This document shows positions 14,101-28,070 of a stretch of 64,000 nt of DNA, one piece after another. The notes under the pieces were generated by a model. The model worked only from the letters and a program-made list of their open reading frames with translations. It searched no databases and was not told the DNA's origin. The number at the start of each line of letters is the position of its first letter. The stretch's first letter is position 1. The translations under genes were made by a program, and so were the position numbers. This DNA is from Peronospora farinosa (Eukaryota > Oomycota > Peronosporomycetes > Peronosporales > Peronosporaceae): contig CANTFK010000639.1 of the NCBI GenBank assembly GCA_947646735.1, forward strand, positions 1-64,000. The letters are read 5' to 3'.

Positions 14101-17100
14101 TTGCAAAGACTAAACTACTATACTAGTGCACGAAAAACAAAATTAATTGTGTTGACGACAGGTGTTACAGTATGGGTTGCAGTATGTGCAACCTTCACTC
14201 GAAGCAGCTGAGGTAACAGTCGGTAGCAGCAGCGAGTCGTCGTCATGATGCATCTCGGTAGCGACTAGTAGTCTTGGCTCTTAGTAGAGTAACGTAGAGG
14301 GTGAAGTAGGTTTCTTACAGTAAAAGAAAGAAAAAAAGAATGCTCAACAACTTCTCATATCACTCCACTCACTCACGCTGCCTTGGAATAGCGACAGCGG
14401 ACGTTCATCAATGGGGGAGGCCGAGTTCAAAAGAGAACACAGCACTACACCACCAACATCCCGAGTCAATGAATGAAGTCGAATACGATCATCAAAGTTA
14501 TTGAGGTTGTCTACGAGGAAAGTCAAGTAGAAAAGAAGGTACTATAGAAATGATCCTGTGTAAGTACGGTCTTGCCTTGCCATCATGCATGATTGCCCTG
14601 CCCTAATTCAGTAAACGAACCACAAGGGTTGATAAATGGACAGCTTCGACACGCCATTGGATGAACGAACCACTGTAACATCAGGGTCATCGACAAAAAT
14701 CACGCAAATCACGCAAATCACGCAAATCACGAAAAACTACTTGGAAAAGGACGTGTCGGGTTACTTTGGAGTAATGCCGTGCTCACCTCATTAGAGGATT
14801 CACGCCATCTCCACCACATTAGCAATCAAAATTATATAGTCAGAAAACCCTACCCGGCTTAAGCTTAAAACGTTGCCACCGCCGCCACAATGGTCAAGTA
14901 CTTGCTTACTATCACCATATCATGACCTCAGTAGCTATCCCGTCGACGTTAAAAGCTCTGATTTAGACTCGCCATGATACACCAATGAGGGCCGACGGGG
15001 AGTAATTGAGGATTCAGTCCGGAAGGGACCGCCTTCATCGCCGTGGCTTCTCTTTGTATCGTTGTCAGACACCACAACAATTTTCTCTATTGTCGATTAC
15101 CGGCGCGGGCTAGACATTTCAATGCCAGCCACAAGAGATCCACTCACTGATAACGTAGTGGAAGCGGCAACAGCCAGAGCTGAAGCGACCTCACTAACGT
15201 CCCACGTTGAGCGTAATAACAAATAGAATCATCGAGCTAAAACCAAAACAATCAACGAAGTATTGACGACAACGACTCCATGGCAGCCATAGTCATGACA
15301 TTATGGCTGACAACGCAGAACAAAGGGGTGTCAATCATTTGTGAACAATGTACACGGCGAGTTACATGTACCCGGAGGCATGAAGTGCTCGACGGTAGGC
15401 AGCAATAAAGCGCAACCGAACAAATGCAACCGAACAAGTGCAACCGAACAAGTGCAACCGAACAAGCGCAACCGAACAAAGCGTTTTGCATCAACAACCA
15501 CGCAGATCCACTGTCACACTGTTGTCATTTACAAATGCTGTCTCAAATTTTATTGCGGTGCTACCCTACCAATGCACTTGACATCCGGAAGCAGTAACCA
15601 GCTAGTACACAAGCTTTAGCAGAGTTACTGTAGTGCATCGAGCACCGGTACCGGCAAGTGATGCCAGTAGGCAATGAACATTCGACCCCAACGAATGATA
15701 TTTTCCGGCGAAATCGTAAGCCTCACAGTAGACAAGCATTGCACATGTTGGCAATAGTAGTGCGGAGCGTTGGACTCCATCGGTGCAGACTACTGGCACC
15801 CAGCGGTGCGCGATGCACGGACATACATGTAGCGGACCTCCAACTGACAAAATGGGCAGCACTTTATCGAACGCCAAATGGCTTCATTGCATGCATAGTT
15901 GTGCCAGACTAAATCGGCTAAACAGCAAGAGAAGATCACGTGGCAGAGTCATTCTTGGCTACAACCAAATAGCGTGCCATGGCCTCGCTTACCTTTCGGT
16001 ACAAAAGTGCAGAACATCAGGATGTATCGTGGCTTCTAATGTTTGGTTACTATTTCAGAAATTTTATCTTGCCATGGAATCGAAATACTGGACAATCTGA
16101 CATTGTAGGGCCGACATGCGCTCGTAAAAGCGTCGCATGTTAGGACACTCCTACATAGAAGACATTAACACACAGCAGCCAATAATCACTTTGTGTCCTG
16201 GATTTCAAACCAACCTTGCCAGCGAATACTAATCTACCAAGCGCCATCACTACGCTCAAGCCGCTTGTGTCAAGCGAGCAAAATGTAGACAAAGTTGGTC
16301 ATGATGAAAGCCTGGAGGTCTTACTTGCAAAGACTAAACTACTATACTAGTGCACGAAAAACAAAATTAATTGTGTTGACGACAGGTGTTACAGTATGGG
16401 TTGCAGTATGTGCAACCTTCACTCGAAGCAGCTGAGGTAACAGTCGGTAGCAGCAGCGAGTCGTCGTCATGATGCATCTCGGTAGCGACTAGTAGTCTTG
16501 GCTCTTAGTAGAGTAACGTAGAGGGTGAAGTAGGTTTCTTACAGTAAAAGAAAGAAAAAAAGAATGCTCAACAACTTCTCATATCACTCCACTCACTCAC
16601 GCTGCCTTGGAATAGCGACAGCGGACGTTCATCAATGGGGGAGGCCGAGTTCAAAAGAGAACACAGCACTACACCACCAACATCCCGAGTCAATGAATGA
16701 AGTCGAATACGATCATCAAAGTTATTGAGGTTGTCTACGAGGAAAGTCAAGTAGAAAAGAAGGTACTATAGAAATGATCCTGTGTAAGTACGGTCTTGCC
16801 TTGCCATCATGCATGATTGCCCTGCCCTAATTCAGTAAACGAACCACAAGAGTTGATAAATGGACAGCTTCGACACGCCATTGGATGAACGAAGCACTGT
16901 AACATCAGGGTCATCGACAAAAATCACGCAAATCACGCAAATCACGAAAAACTACTTGGAAAAGGACGTGTCGGGTTACTTTGGAGTAATGCCGTGCTCA
17001 CCTCATAAGAGGATTCACGCCATCTCCACCACATTAGCAATCAAAATTATATAGTCAGAAAACCCTACCCGGCTTAAGCTTAAAACGTTGCCACCGCCGC

Positions 17101-20100
17101 CACAATGGTCAAGTACTTGCTTACTATCACCATATCATGACCTCAGTAGCTATCCCGTCGACGTTAAAAGCTCTGATTTAGACTCGCCATGATACACCAA
17201 TGAGGGCCGACGGGGAGTAATTGAGGATTCAGTCCGGAAGGGACCGCCTTCATCGCCGTGGCTTCTCTTTGTATCGTTGTCAGACACCACAACAATTTTC
17301 TCTATTGTCGATTACCGGCGCGGGCTAGACATTTCAATGCCAGCCACAAGAGATCCACTCACTGATAACGTAGTGGAAGCGGCAACAGCCAGAGCTGAAG
17401 CGACCTCACTAACGTCCCACGTTGAGCGTAATAACAAATAGAATCATCGAGCTAAAACCAAAACAATCAACGAAGTATTGACGACAACGACTCCATGGCA
17501 GCCATAGTCATGACATTATGGCTGACAACGCAGAACAAAGGGGTGTCAATCATTTGTGAACAATGTACACGGCGAGTTACATGTACCCGGAGGCATGAAG
17601 TGCTCGACGGTAGGCAGCAATAAAGCGCAACCGAACAAATGCAACCGAACAAGTGCAACCGAACAAGTGCAACCGAACAAGCGCAACCGAACAAAGCGTT
17701 TTGCATCAACAACCACGCAGATCCACTGTCACACTGTTGTCATTTACAAATGCTGTCTCAAATTTTATTGCGGTGCTACCCTACCAATGCACTTGACATC
17801 CGGAAGCAGTAACCAGCTAGTACACAAGCTTTAGCAGAGTTACTGTAGTGCATCGAGCACCGGTACCGGCAAGTGATGCCAGTAGGCAATGAACATTCGA
17901 CCCCAACGAATGATATTTTCCGGCGAAATCGTAAGCCTCACAGTAGACAAGCATTGCACATGTTGGCAATAGTAGTGCGGAGCGTTGGACTCCATCGGTG
18001 CAGACTACTGGCACCCAGCGGTGCGCGATGCACGGACATACATGTAGCGGACCTCCAACTGACAAAATGGGCAGCACTTTATCGAACGCCAAATGGCTTC
18101 ATTGCATGCATAGTTGTGCCAGACTAAATCGGCTAAACAGCAAGAGAAGATCACGTGGCAGAGTCATTCTTGGCTACAACCAAATAGCGTGCCATGGCCT
18201 CGCTTACCTTTCGGTACAAAAGTGCAGAACATCAGGATGTATCGTGGCTTCTAATGTTTGGTTACTATTTCAGAAATTTTATCTTGCCATGGAATCGAAA
18301 TACTGGACAATCTGACATTGTAGGGCCGACATGCGCTCGTAAAAGCGTCGCATGTTAGGACACTCCTACATAGAAGACATTAACACACAGCAGCCAATAA
18401 TCACTTTGTGTCCTGGATTTCAAACCAACCTTGCCAGCGAATACTAATCTACCAAGCGCCATCACTACGCTCAAGCCGCTTGTGTCAAGCGAGCAAAATG
18501 TAGACAAAGTTGGTCATGATGAAAGCCTGGAGGTCTTACTTGCAAAGACTAAACTACTATACTAGTGCACGAAAAACAAAATTAATTGTGTTGACGACAG
18601 GTGTTACAGTATGGGTTGCAGTATGTGCAACCTTCACTCGAAGCAGCTGAGGTAACAGTCGGTAGCAGCAGCGAGTCGTCGTCATGATGCATCTCGGTAG
18701 CGACTAGTAGTCTTGGCTCTTAGTAGAGTAACGTAGAGGGTGAAGTAGGTTTCTTACAGTAAAAGAAAGAAAAAAAGAATGCTCAACAACTTCTCATATC
18801 ACTCCACTCACTCACGCTGCCTTGGAATAGCGACAGCGGACGTTCATCAATGGGGGAGGCCGAGTTCAAAAGAGAACACAGCACTACACCACCAACATCC
18901 CGAGTCAATGAATGAAGTCGAATACGATCATCAAAGTTATTGAGGTTGTCTACGAGGAAAGTCAAGTAGAAAAGAAGGTACTATAGAAATGATCCTGTGT
19001 AAGTACGGTCTTGCCTTGCCATCATGCATGATTGCCCTGCCCTAATTCAGTAAACGAACCACAAGAGTTGATAAATGGACAGCTTCGACACGCCATTGGA
19101 TGAACGAAGCACTGTAACATCAGGGTCATCGACAAAAATCACGCAAATCACGCAAATCACGAAAAACTACTTGGAAAAGGACGTGTCGGGTTACTTTGGA
19201 GTAATGCCGTGCTCACCTCATTAGAGGATTCACGCCATCTCCACCACATTAGCAATCAAAATTATATAGTCAGAAAACCCTACCCGGCTTAAGCTTAAAA
19301 CGTTGCCACCGCCGCCACAATGGTCAAGTACTTGCTTACTATCACCATATCATGACCTCAGTAGCTATCCCGTCGACGTTAAAAGCTCTGATTTAGACTC
19401 GCCATGATACACCAATGAGGGCCGACGGGGAGTAATTGAGGATTCAGTCCGGAAGGGACCGCCTTCATCGCCGTGGCTTCTCTTTGTATCGTTGTCAGAC
19501 ACCACAACAATTTTCTCTATTGTCGATTACCGGCGCGGGCTAGACATTTCAATGCCAGCCACAAGAGATCCACTCACTGATAACGTAGTGGAAGCGGCAA
19601 CAGCCAGAGCTGAAGCGACCTCACTAACGTCCCACGTTGAGCGTAATAACAAATAGAATCATCGAGCTAAAACCAAAACAATCAACGAAGTATTGACGAC
19701 AACGACTCCATGGCAGCCATAGTCATGACATTATGGCTGACAACGCAGAACAAAGGGGTGTCAATCATTTGTGAACAATGTACACGGCGAGTTACATGTA
19801 CCCGGAGGCATGAAGTGCTCGACGGTAGGCAGCAATAAAGCGCAACCGAACAAATGCAACCGAACAAGTGCAACCGAACAAGTGCAACCGAACAAGCGCA
19901 ACCGAACAAAGCGTTTTGCATCAACAACCACGCAGATCCACTGTCACACTGTTGTCATTTACAAATGCTGTCTCAAATTTTATTGCGGTGCTACCCTACC
20001 AATGCACTTGACATCCGGAAGCAGTAACCAGCTAGTACACAAGCTTTAGCAGAGTTACTGTAGTGCATCGAGCACCGGTACCGGCAAGTGATGCCAGTAG

Positions 20101-23100
20101 GCAATGAACATTCGACCCCAACGAATGATATTTTCCGGCGAAATCGTAAGCCTCACAGTAGACAAGCATTGCACATGTTGGCAATAGTAGTGCGGAGCGT
20201 TGGACTCCATCGGTGCAGACTACTGGCACCCAGCGGTGCGCGATGCACGGACATACATGTAGCGGACCTCCAACTGACAAAATGGGCAGCACTTTATCGA
20301 ACGCCAAATGGCTTCATTGCATGCATAGTTGTGCCAGACTAAATCGGCTAAACAGCAAGAGAAGATCACGTGGCAGAGTCATTCTTGGCTACAACCAAAT
20401 AGCGTGCCATGGCCTCGCTTACCTTTCGGTACAAAAGTGCAGAACATCAGGATGTATCGTGGCTTCTAATGTTTGGTTACTATTTCAGAAATTTTATCTT
20501 GCCATGGAATCGAAATACTGGACAATCTGACATTGTAGGGCCGACATGCGCTCGTAAAAGCGTCGATGTTAGGACACTCCTACATAGAAGACATTAACAC
20601 ACAGCAGCCAATAATCACTTTGTGTCCTGGATTTCAAACCAACCTTGCCAGCGAATACTAATCTACCAAGCGCCATCACTACGCTCAAGCCGCTTGTGTC
20701 AAGCGAGCAAAATGTAGACAAAGTTGGTCATGATGAAAGCCTGGAGGTCTTACTTGCAAAGACTAAACTACTATACTAGTGCACGAAAAACAAAATTAAT
20801 TGTGTTGACGACAGGTGTTACAGTATGGGTTGCAGTATGTGCAACCTTCACTCGAAGCAGCTGAGGTAACAGTCGGTAGCAGCAGCGAGTCGTCGTCATG
20901 ATGCATCTCGGTAGCGACTAGTAGTCTTGGCTCTTAGTAGAGTAACGTAGAGGGTGAAGTAGGTTTCTTACAGTAAAAGAAAGAAAAAAAGAATGCTCAA
21001 CAACTTCTCATATCACTCCACTCACTCACGCTGCCTTGGAATAGCGACAGCGGACGTTCATCAATGGGGGAGGCCGAGTTCAAAAGAGAACACAGCACTA
21101 CACCACCAACATCCCGAGTCAATGAATGAAGTCGAATACGATCATCAAAGTTATTGAGGTTGTCTACGAGGAAAGTCAAGTAGAAAAGAAGGTACTATAG
21201 AAATGATCCTGTGTAAGTACGGTCTTGCCTTGCCATCATGCATGATTGCCCTGCCCTAATTCAGTAAACGAACCACAAGAGTTGATAAATGGACAGCTTC
21301 GACACGCCATTGGATGAACGAAGCACTGTAACATCAGGGTCATCGACAAAAATCACGCAAATCACGCAAATCACGAAAAACTACTTGGAAAAGGACGTGT
21401 CGGGTTACTTTGGAGTAATGCCGTGCTCACCTCATAAGAGGATTCACGCCATCTCCACCACATTAGCAATCAAAATTATATAGTCAGAAAACCCTACCCG
21501 GCTTAAGCTTAAAACGTTGCCACCGCCGCCACAATGGTCAAGTACTTGCTTACTATCACCATATCATGACCTCAGTAGCTATCCCGTCGACGTTAAAAGC
21601 TCTGATTTAGACTCGCCATGATACACCAATGAGGGCCGACGGGGAGTAATTGAGGATTCAGTCCGGAAGGGACCGCCTTCATCGCCGTGGCTTCTCTTTG
21701 TATCGTTGTCAGACACCACAACAATTTTCTCTATTGTCGATTACCGGCGCGGGCTAGACATTTCAATGCCAGCCACAAGAGATCCACTCACTGATAACGT
21801 AGTGGAAGCGGCAACAGCCAGAGCTGAAGCGACCTCACTAACGTCCCACGTTGAGCGTAATAACAAATAGAATCATCGAGCTAAAACCAAAACAATCAAC
21901 GAAGTATTGACGACAACGACTCCATGGCAGCCATAGTCATGACATTATGGCTGACAACGCAGAACAAAGGGGTGTCAATCATTTGTGAACAATGTACACG
22001 GCGAGTTACATGTACCCGGAGGCATGAAGTGCTCGACGGTAGGCAGCAATAAAGCGCAACCGAACAAATGCAACCGAACAAGTGCAACCGAACAAGTGCA
22101 ACTGAACAAGCGCAACCGAACAAAGCGTTTTGCATCAACAACCACGCAGATCCACTGTCACACTGTTGTCATTTACAAATGCTGTCTCAAATTTTATTGC
22201 GGTGCTACCCTACCAATGCACTTGACATCCGGAAGCAGTAACCAGCTAGTACACAAGCTTTAGCAGAGTTACTGTAGTGCATCGAGCACCGGTACCGGCA
22301 AGTGATGCCAGTAGGCAATGAACATTCGACCCCAACGAATGATATTTTCCGGCGAAATCGTAAGCCTCACAGTAGACAAGCATTGCACATGTTGGCAATA
22401 GTAGTGCGGAGCGTTGGACTCCATCGGTGCAGACTACTGGCACCCAGCGGTGCGCGATGCACGGACATACATGTAGCGGACCTCCAACTGACAAAATGGG
22501 CAGCACTTTATCGAACGCCAAATGGCTTCATTGCATGCATAGTTGTGCCAGACTAAATCGGCTAAACAGCAAGAGAAGATCACGTGGCAGAGTCATTCTT
22601 GGCTACAACCAAATAGCGTGCCATGGCCTCGCTTACCTTTCGGTACAAAAGTGCAGAACATCAGGATGTATCGTGGCTTCTAATGTTTGGTTACTATTTC
22701 AGAAATTTTATCTTGCCATGGAATCGAAATACTGGACAATCTGACATTGTAGGGCCGACATGCGCTCGTAAAAGCGTCGATGTTAGGACACTCCTACATA
22801 GAAGACATTAACACACAGCAGCCAATAATCACTTTGTGTCCTGGATTTCAAACCAACCTTGCCAGCGAATACTAATCTACCAAGCGCCATCACTACGCTC
22901 AAGCCGCTTGTGTCAAGCGAGCAAAATGTAGACAAAGTTGGTCATGATGAAAGCCTGGAGGTCTTACTTGCAAAGACTAAACTACTATACTAGTGCACGA
23001 AAAACAAAATTAATTGTGTTGACGACAGGTGTTACAGTATGGGTTGCAGTATGTGCAACCTTCACTCGAAGCAGCTGAGGTAACAGTCGGTAGCAGCAGC

Positions 23101-26100
23101 GAGTCGTCGTCATGATGCATCTCGGTAGCGACTAGTAGTCTTGGCTCTTAGTAGAGTAACGTAGAGGGTGAAGTAGGTTTCTTACAGTAAAAGAAAGAAA
23201 AAAAGAATGCTCAACAACTTCTCATATCACTCCACTCACTCACGCTGCCTTGGAATAGCGACAGCGGACGTTCATCAATGGGGGAGGCCGAGTTCAAAAG
23301 AGAACACAGCACTACACCACCAACATCCCGAGTCAATGAATGAAGTCGAATACGATCATCAAAGTTATTGAGGTTGTCTACGAGGAAAGTCAAGTAGAAA
23401 AGAAGGTACTATAGAAATGATCCTGTGTAAGTACGGTCTTGCCTTGCCATCATGCATGATTGCCCTGCCCTAATTCAGTAAACGAACCACAAGAGTTGAT
23501 AAATGGACAGCTTCGACACGCCATTGGATGAACGAAGCACTGTAACATCAGGGTCATCGACAAAAATCACGCAAATCACGCAAATCACGAAAAACTACTT
23601 GGAAAAGGACGTGTCGGGTTACTTTGGAGTAATGCCGTGCTCACCTCATAAGAGGATTCACGCCATCTCCACCACATTAGCAATCAAAATTATATAGTCA
23701 GAAAACCCTACCCGGCTTAAGCTTAAAACGTTGCCACCGCCGCCACAATGGTCAAGTACTTGCTTACTATCACCATATCATGACCTCAGTAGCTATCCCG
23801 TCGACGTTAAAAGCTCTGATTTAGACTCGCCATGATACACCAATGAGGGCCGACGGGGAGTAATTGAGGATTCAGTCCGGAAGGGACCGCCTTCATCGCC
23901 GTGGCTTCTCTTTGTATCGTTGTCAGACACCACAACAATTTTCTCTATTGTCGATTACCGGCGCGGGCTAGACATTTCAATGCCAGCCACAAGAGATCCA
24001 CTCACTGATAACGTAGTGGAAGCGGCAACAGCCAGAGCTGAAGCGACCTCACTAACGTCCCACGTTGAGCGTAATAACAAATAGAATCATCGAGCTAAAA
24101 CCAAAACAATCAACGAAGTATTGACGACAACGACTCCATGGCAGCCATAGTCATGACATTATGGCTGACAACGCAGAACAAAGGGGTGTCAATCATTTGT
24201 GAACAATGTACACGGCGAGTTACATGTACCCGGAGGCATGAAGTGCTCGACGGTAGGCAGCAATAAAGCGCAACCGAACAAATGCAACCGAACAAGTGCA
24301 ACCGAACAAGTGCAACCGAACAAGTGCAACTGAACAAGCGCAACCGAACAAAGCGTTTTGCATCAACAACCACGCAGATCCACTGTCACACTGTTGTCAT
24401 TGACAAATGCTGTCTCAAATTTTATTGCGGTGCTACCCTACCAATGCACTTGACATCCGGAAGCAGTAACCAGATAGTACACAAGCTTTAGCAGAGTTAC
24501 TGTAGTGCATCGAGCACCGGTACCGGCAAGTGATGCCAGTAGGCAATGAACATTCGACCCCAACGAATGATATTTTCCGGCGAAATCGTAAGCCTCACAG
24601 TAGACAAGCATTGCACATGTTGGCAATAGTAGTGCGGAGCGTTGGACTCCATCGGTGCAGACTACTGGCACCCAGCGGTGCGCGATGCACGGACATACAT
24701 GTAGCGGACCTCCAACTGACAAAATGGGCAGCACTTTATCGAACGCCAAATGGCTTCATTGCATGCATAGTTGTGCCAGACTAAATCGGCTAAACAGCAA
24801 GAGAAGATCACGTGGCAGAGTCATTCTTGGCTACAACCAAATAGCGTGCCATGGCCTCGCTTACCTTTCGGTACAAAAGTGCAGAACATCAGGATGTATC
24901 GTGGCTTCTAATGTTTGGTTACTATTTCAGAAATTTTATCTTGCCATGGAATCGAAATACTGGACAATCTGACATTGTAGGGCCGACATGCGCTCGTAAA
25001 AGCGTCGATGTTAGGACACTCCTACATAGAAGACATTAACACACAGCAGCCAATAATCACTTTGTGTCCTGGATTTCAAACCAACCTTGCCAGCGAATAC
25101 TAATCTACCAAGCGCCATCACTACGCTCAAGCCGCTTGTGTCAAGCGAGCAAAATGTAGACAAAGTTGGTCATGATGAAAGCCTGGAGGTCTTACTTGCA
25201 AAGACTAAACTACTATACTAGTGCACGAAAAACAAAATTAATTGTGTTGACGACAGGTGTTACAGTATGGGTTGCAGTATGTGCAACCTTCACTCGAAGC
25301 AGCTGAGGTAACAGTCGGTAGCAGCAGCGAGTCGTCGTCATGATGCATCTCGGTAGCGACTAGTAGTCTTGGCTCTTAGTAGAGTAACGTAGAGGGTGAA
25401 GTAGGTTTCTTACAGTAAAAGAAAGAAAAAAAGAATGCTCAACAACTTCTCATATCACTCCACTCACTCACGCTGCCTTGGAATAGCGACAGCGGACGTT
25501 CATCAATGGGGGAGGCCGAGTTCAAAAGAGAACACAGCACTACACCACCAACATCCCGAGTCAATGAATGAAGTCGAATACGATCATCAAAGTTATTGAG
25601 GTTGTCTACGAGGAAAGTCAAGTAGAAAAGAAGGTACTATAGAAATGATCCTGTGTAAGTACGGTCTTGCCTTGCCATCATGCATGATTGCCCTGCCCTA
25701 ATTCAGTAAACGAACCACAAGAGTTGATAAATGGACAGCTTCGACACGCCATTGGATGAACGAAGCACTGTAACATCAGGGTCATCGACAAAAAATCACG
25801 CAAATCACGCAAATCACGAAAAACTACTTGGAAAAGGACGTGTCGGGTTACTTTGGAGTAATGCCGTGCTCACCTCATAAGAGGATTCACGCCATCTCCA
25901 CCACATTAGCAATCAAAATTATATAGTCAGAAAACCCTACCCGGCTTAAGCTTAAAACGTTGCCACCGCCGCCACAATGGTCAAGTACTTGCTTACTATC
26001 ACCATATCATGACCTCAGTAGCTATCCCGTCGACGTTAAAAGCTCTGATTTAGACTCGCCATGATACACCAATGAGGGCCGACGGGGAGTAATTGAGGAT

Positions 26101-28070
26101 TCAGTCCGGAAGGGACCGCCTTCATCGCCGTGGCTTCTCTTTGTATCGTTGTCAGACACCACAACAATTTTCTCTATTGTCGATTACCGGCGCGGGCTAG
26201 ACATTTCAATGCCAGCCACAAGAGATCCACTCACTGATAACGTAGTGGAAGCGGCAACAGCCAGAGCTGAAGCGACCTCACTAACGTCCCACGTTGAGCG
26301 TAATAACAAATAGAATCATCGAGCTAAAACCAAAACAATCAACGAAGTATTGACGACAACGACTCCATGGCAGCCATAGTCATGACATTATGGCTGACAA
26401 CGCAGAACAAAGGGGTGTCAATCATTTGTGAACAATGTACACGGCGAGTTACATGTACCCGGAGGCATGAAGTGCTCGACGGTAGGCAGCAATAAAGCGC
26501 AACCGAACAAATGCAACCGAACAAGTGCAACCGAACAAGTGCAACCGAACAAGCGCAACCGAACAAAGCGTTTTGCATCAACAACCACGCAGATCCACTG
26601 TCACACTGTTGTCATTTACAAATGCTGTCTCAAATTTTATTGCGGTGCTACCCTACCAATGCACTTGACATCCGGAAGCAGTAACCAGCTAGTACACAAG
26701 CTTTAGCAGAGTTACTGTAGTGCATCGAGCACCGGTACCGGCAAGTGATGCCAGTAGGCAATGAACATTCGACCCCAACGAATGATATTTTCCGGCGAAA
26801 TCGTAAGCCTCACAGTAGACAAGCATTGCACATGTTGGCAATAGTAGTGCGGAGCGTTGGACTCCATCGGTGCAGACTACTGGCACCCAGCGGTGCGCGA
26901 TGCACGGACATACATGTAGCGGACCTCCAACTGACAAAATGGGCAGCACTTTATCGAACGCCAAATGGCTTCATTGCATGCATAGTTGTGCCAGACTAAA
27001 TCGGCTAAACAGCAAGAGAAGATCACGTGGCAGAGTCATTCTTGGCTACAACCAAATAGCGTGCCATGGCCTCGCTTACCTTTCGGTACAAAAGTGCAGA
27101 ACATCAGGATGTATCGTGGCTTCTAATGTTTGGTTACTATTTCAGAAATTTTATCTTGCCATGGAATCGAAATACTGGACAATCTGACATTGTAGGGCCG
27201 ACATGCGCTCGTAAAAGCGTCGATGTTAGGACACTCCTACATAGAAGACATTAACACACAGCAGCCAATAATCACTTTGTGTCCTGGATTTCAAACCAAC
27301 CTTGCCAGCGAATACTAATCTACCAAGCGCCATCACTACGCTCAAGCCGCTTGTGTCAAGCGAGCAAAATGTAGACAAAGTTGGTCATGATGAAAGCCTG
27401 GAGGTCTTACTTGCAAAGACTAAACTACTATACTAGTGCACGAAAAACAAAATTAATTGTGTTGACGACAGGTGTTACAGTATGGGTTGCAGTATGTGCA
27501 ACCTTCACTCGAAGCAGCTGAGGTAACAGTCGGTAGCAGCAGCGAGTCGTCGTCATGATGCATCTCGGTAGCGACTAGTAGTCTTGGCTCTTAGTAGAGT
27601 AACGTAGAGAGTGAAGTAGGTTTCTTACAGTAAAAGAAAGAAAAAAAGAATGCTCAACAACTTCTCATATCACTCCACTCACTCACGCTGCCTTGGAATA
27701 GCGACAGCGGACGTTCATCAATGGGAGAGGCCGAGTTCAAAAGAGAACACAGCACTACACCACCAACATCCCGAGTCAATGAATGAAGTCGAATACGATC
27801 ATCAAAGTTATTGAGGTTGTCTACGAGGAAAGTCAAGTAGAAAAGAAGGTACTATAGAAATGATCCTGTGTAAGTACGGTCTTGCCTTGCCATCATGCAT
27901 GATTGCCCTGCCCTAATTCAGTAAACGAACCACAAGAGTTGATAAATGGACAGCTTCGACACGCCATTGGATGAACGAAGCACTGTAACATCAGGGTCAT
28001 CGACAAAAATCACGCAAATCACGCAAATCACGAAAAACTACTTGGAAAAGGACGTGTCGGGTTACTTTGG

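Larger units (their letters stand above)
1..28070. repeat. Macrosatellite: 12.7 tandem copies of a ~2215-bp unit
   Basis: The sequence beginning at base 1 recurs in the same orientation at 2215, 4430, 6645, 8860, 11075, 13290, 15514, 17729, 19944, 22158, 24386 and 26601. The last copy is cut at 28070. Unit lengths are 2214-2228 bp, and the differences come from small indels: one G missing near 1124, an extra 9-bp repeat near 14720, one C missing in the last four units (first near 20565), an extra 14-bp repeat near 24310 and one extra A near 25790. Otherwise the copies differ by only a few substitutions. Open frames of 60-105 codons occur on both strands and overlap each other. None resembles a known protein, and the 64-codon frame is lost to an in-frame TAG in several units. 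I therefore read the array as non-coding satellite DNA. The left end lies outside the window. A transcribed non-coding role cannot be excluded. Confidence 0.97.

Noticed and set aside
1..28070. Ribosomal DNA or 5S array
   Set aside because: No rRNA-like conserved sequence was recognised in the unit on either strand, although a database search was not possible here.
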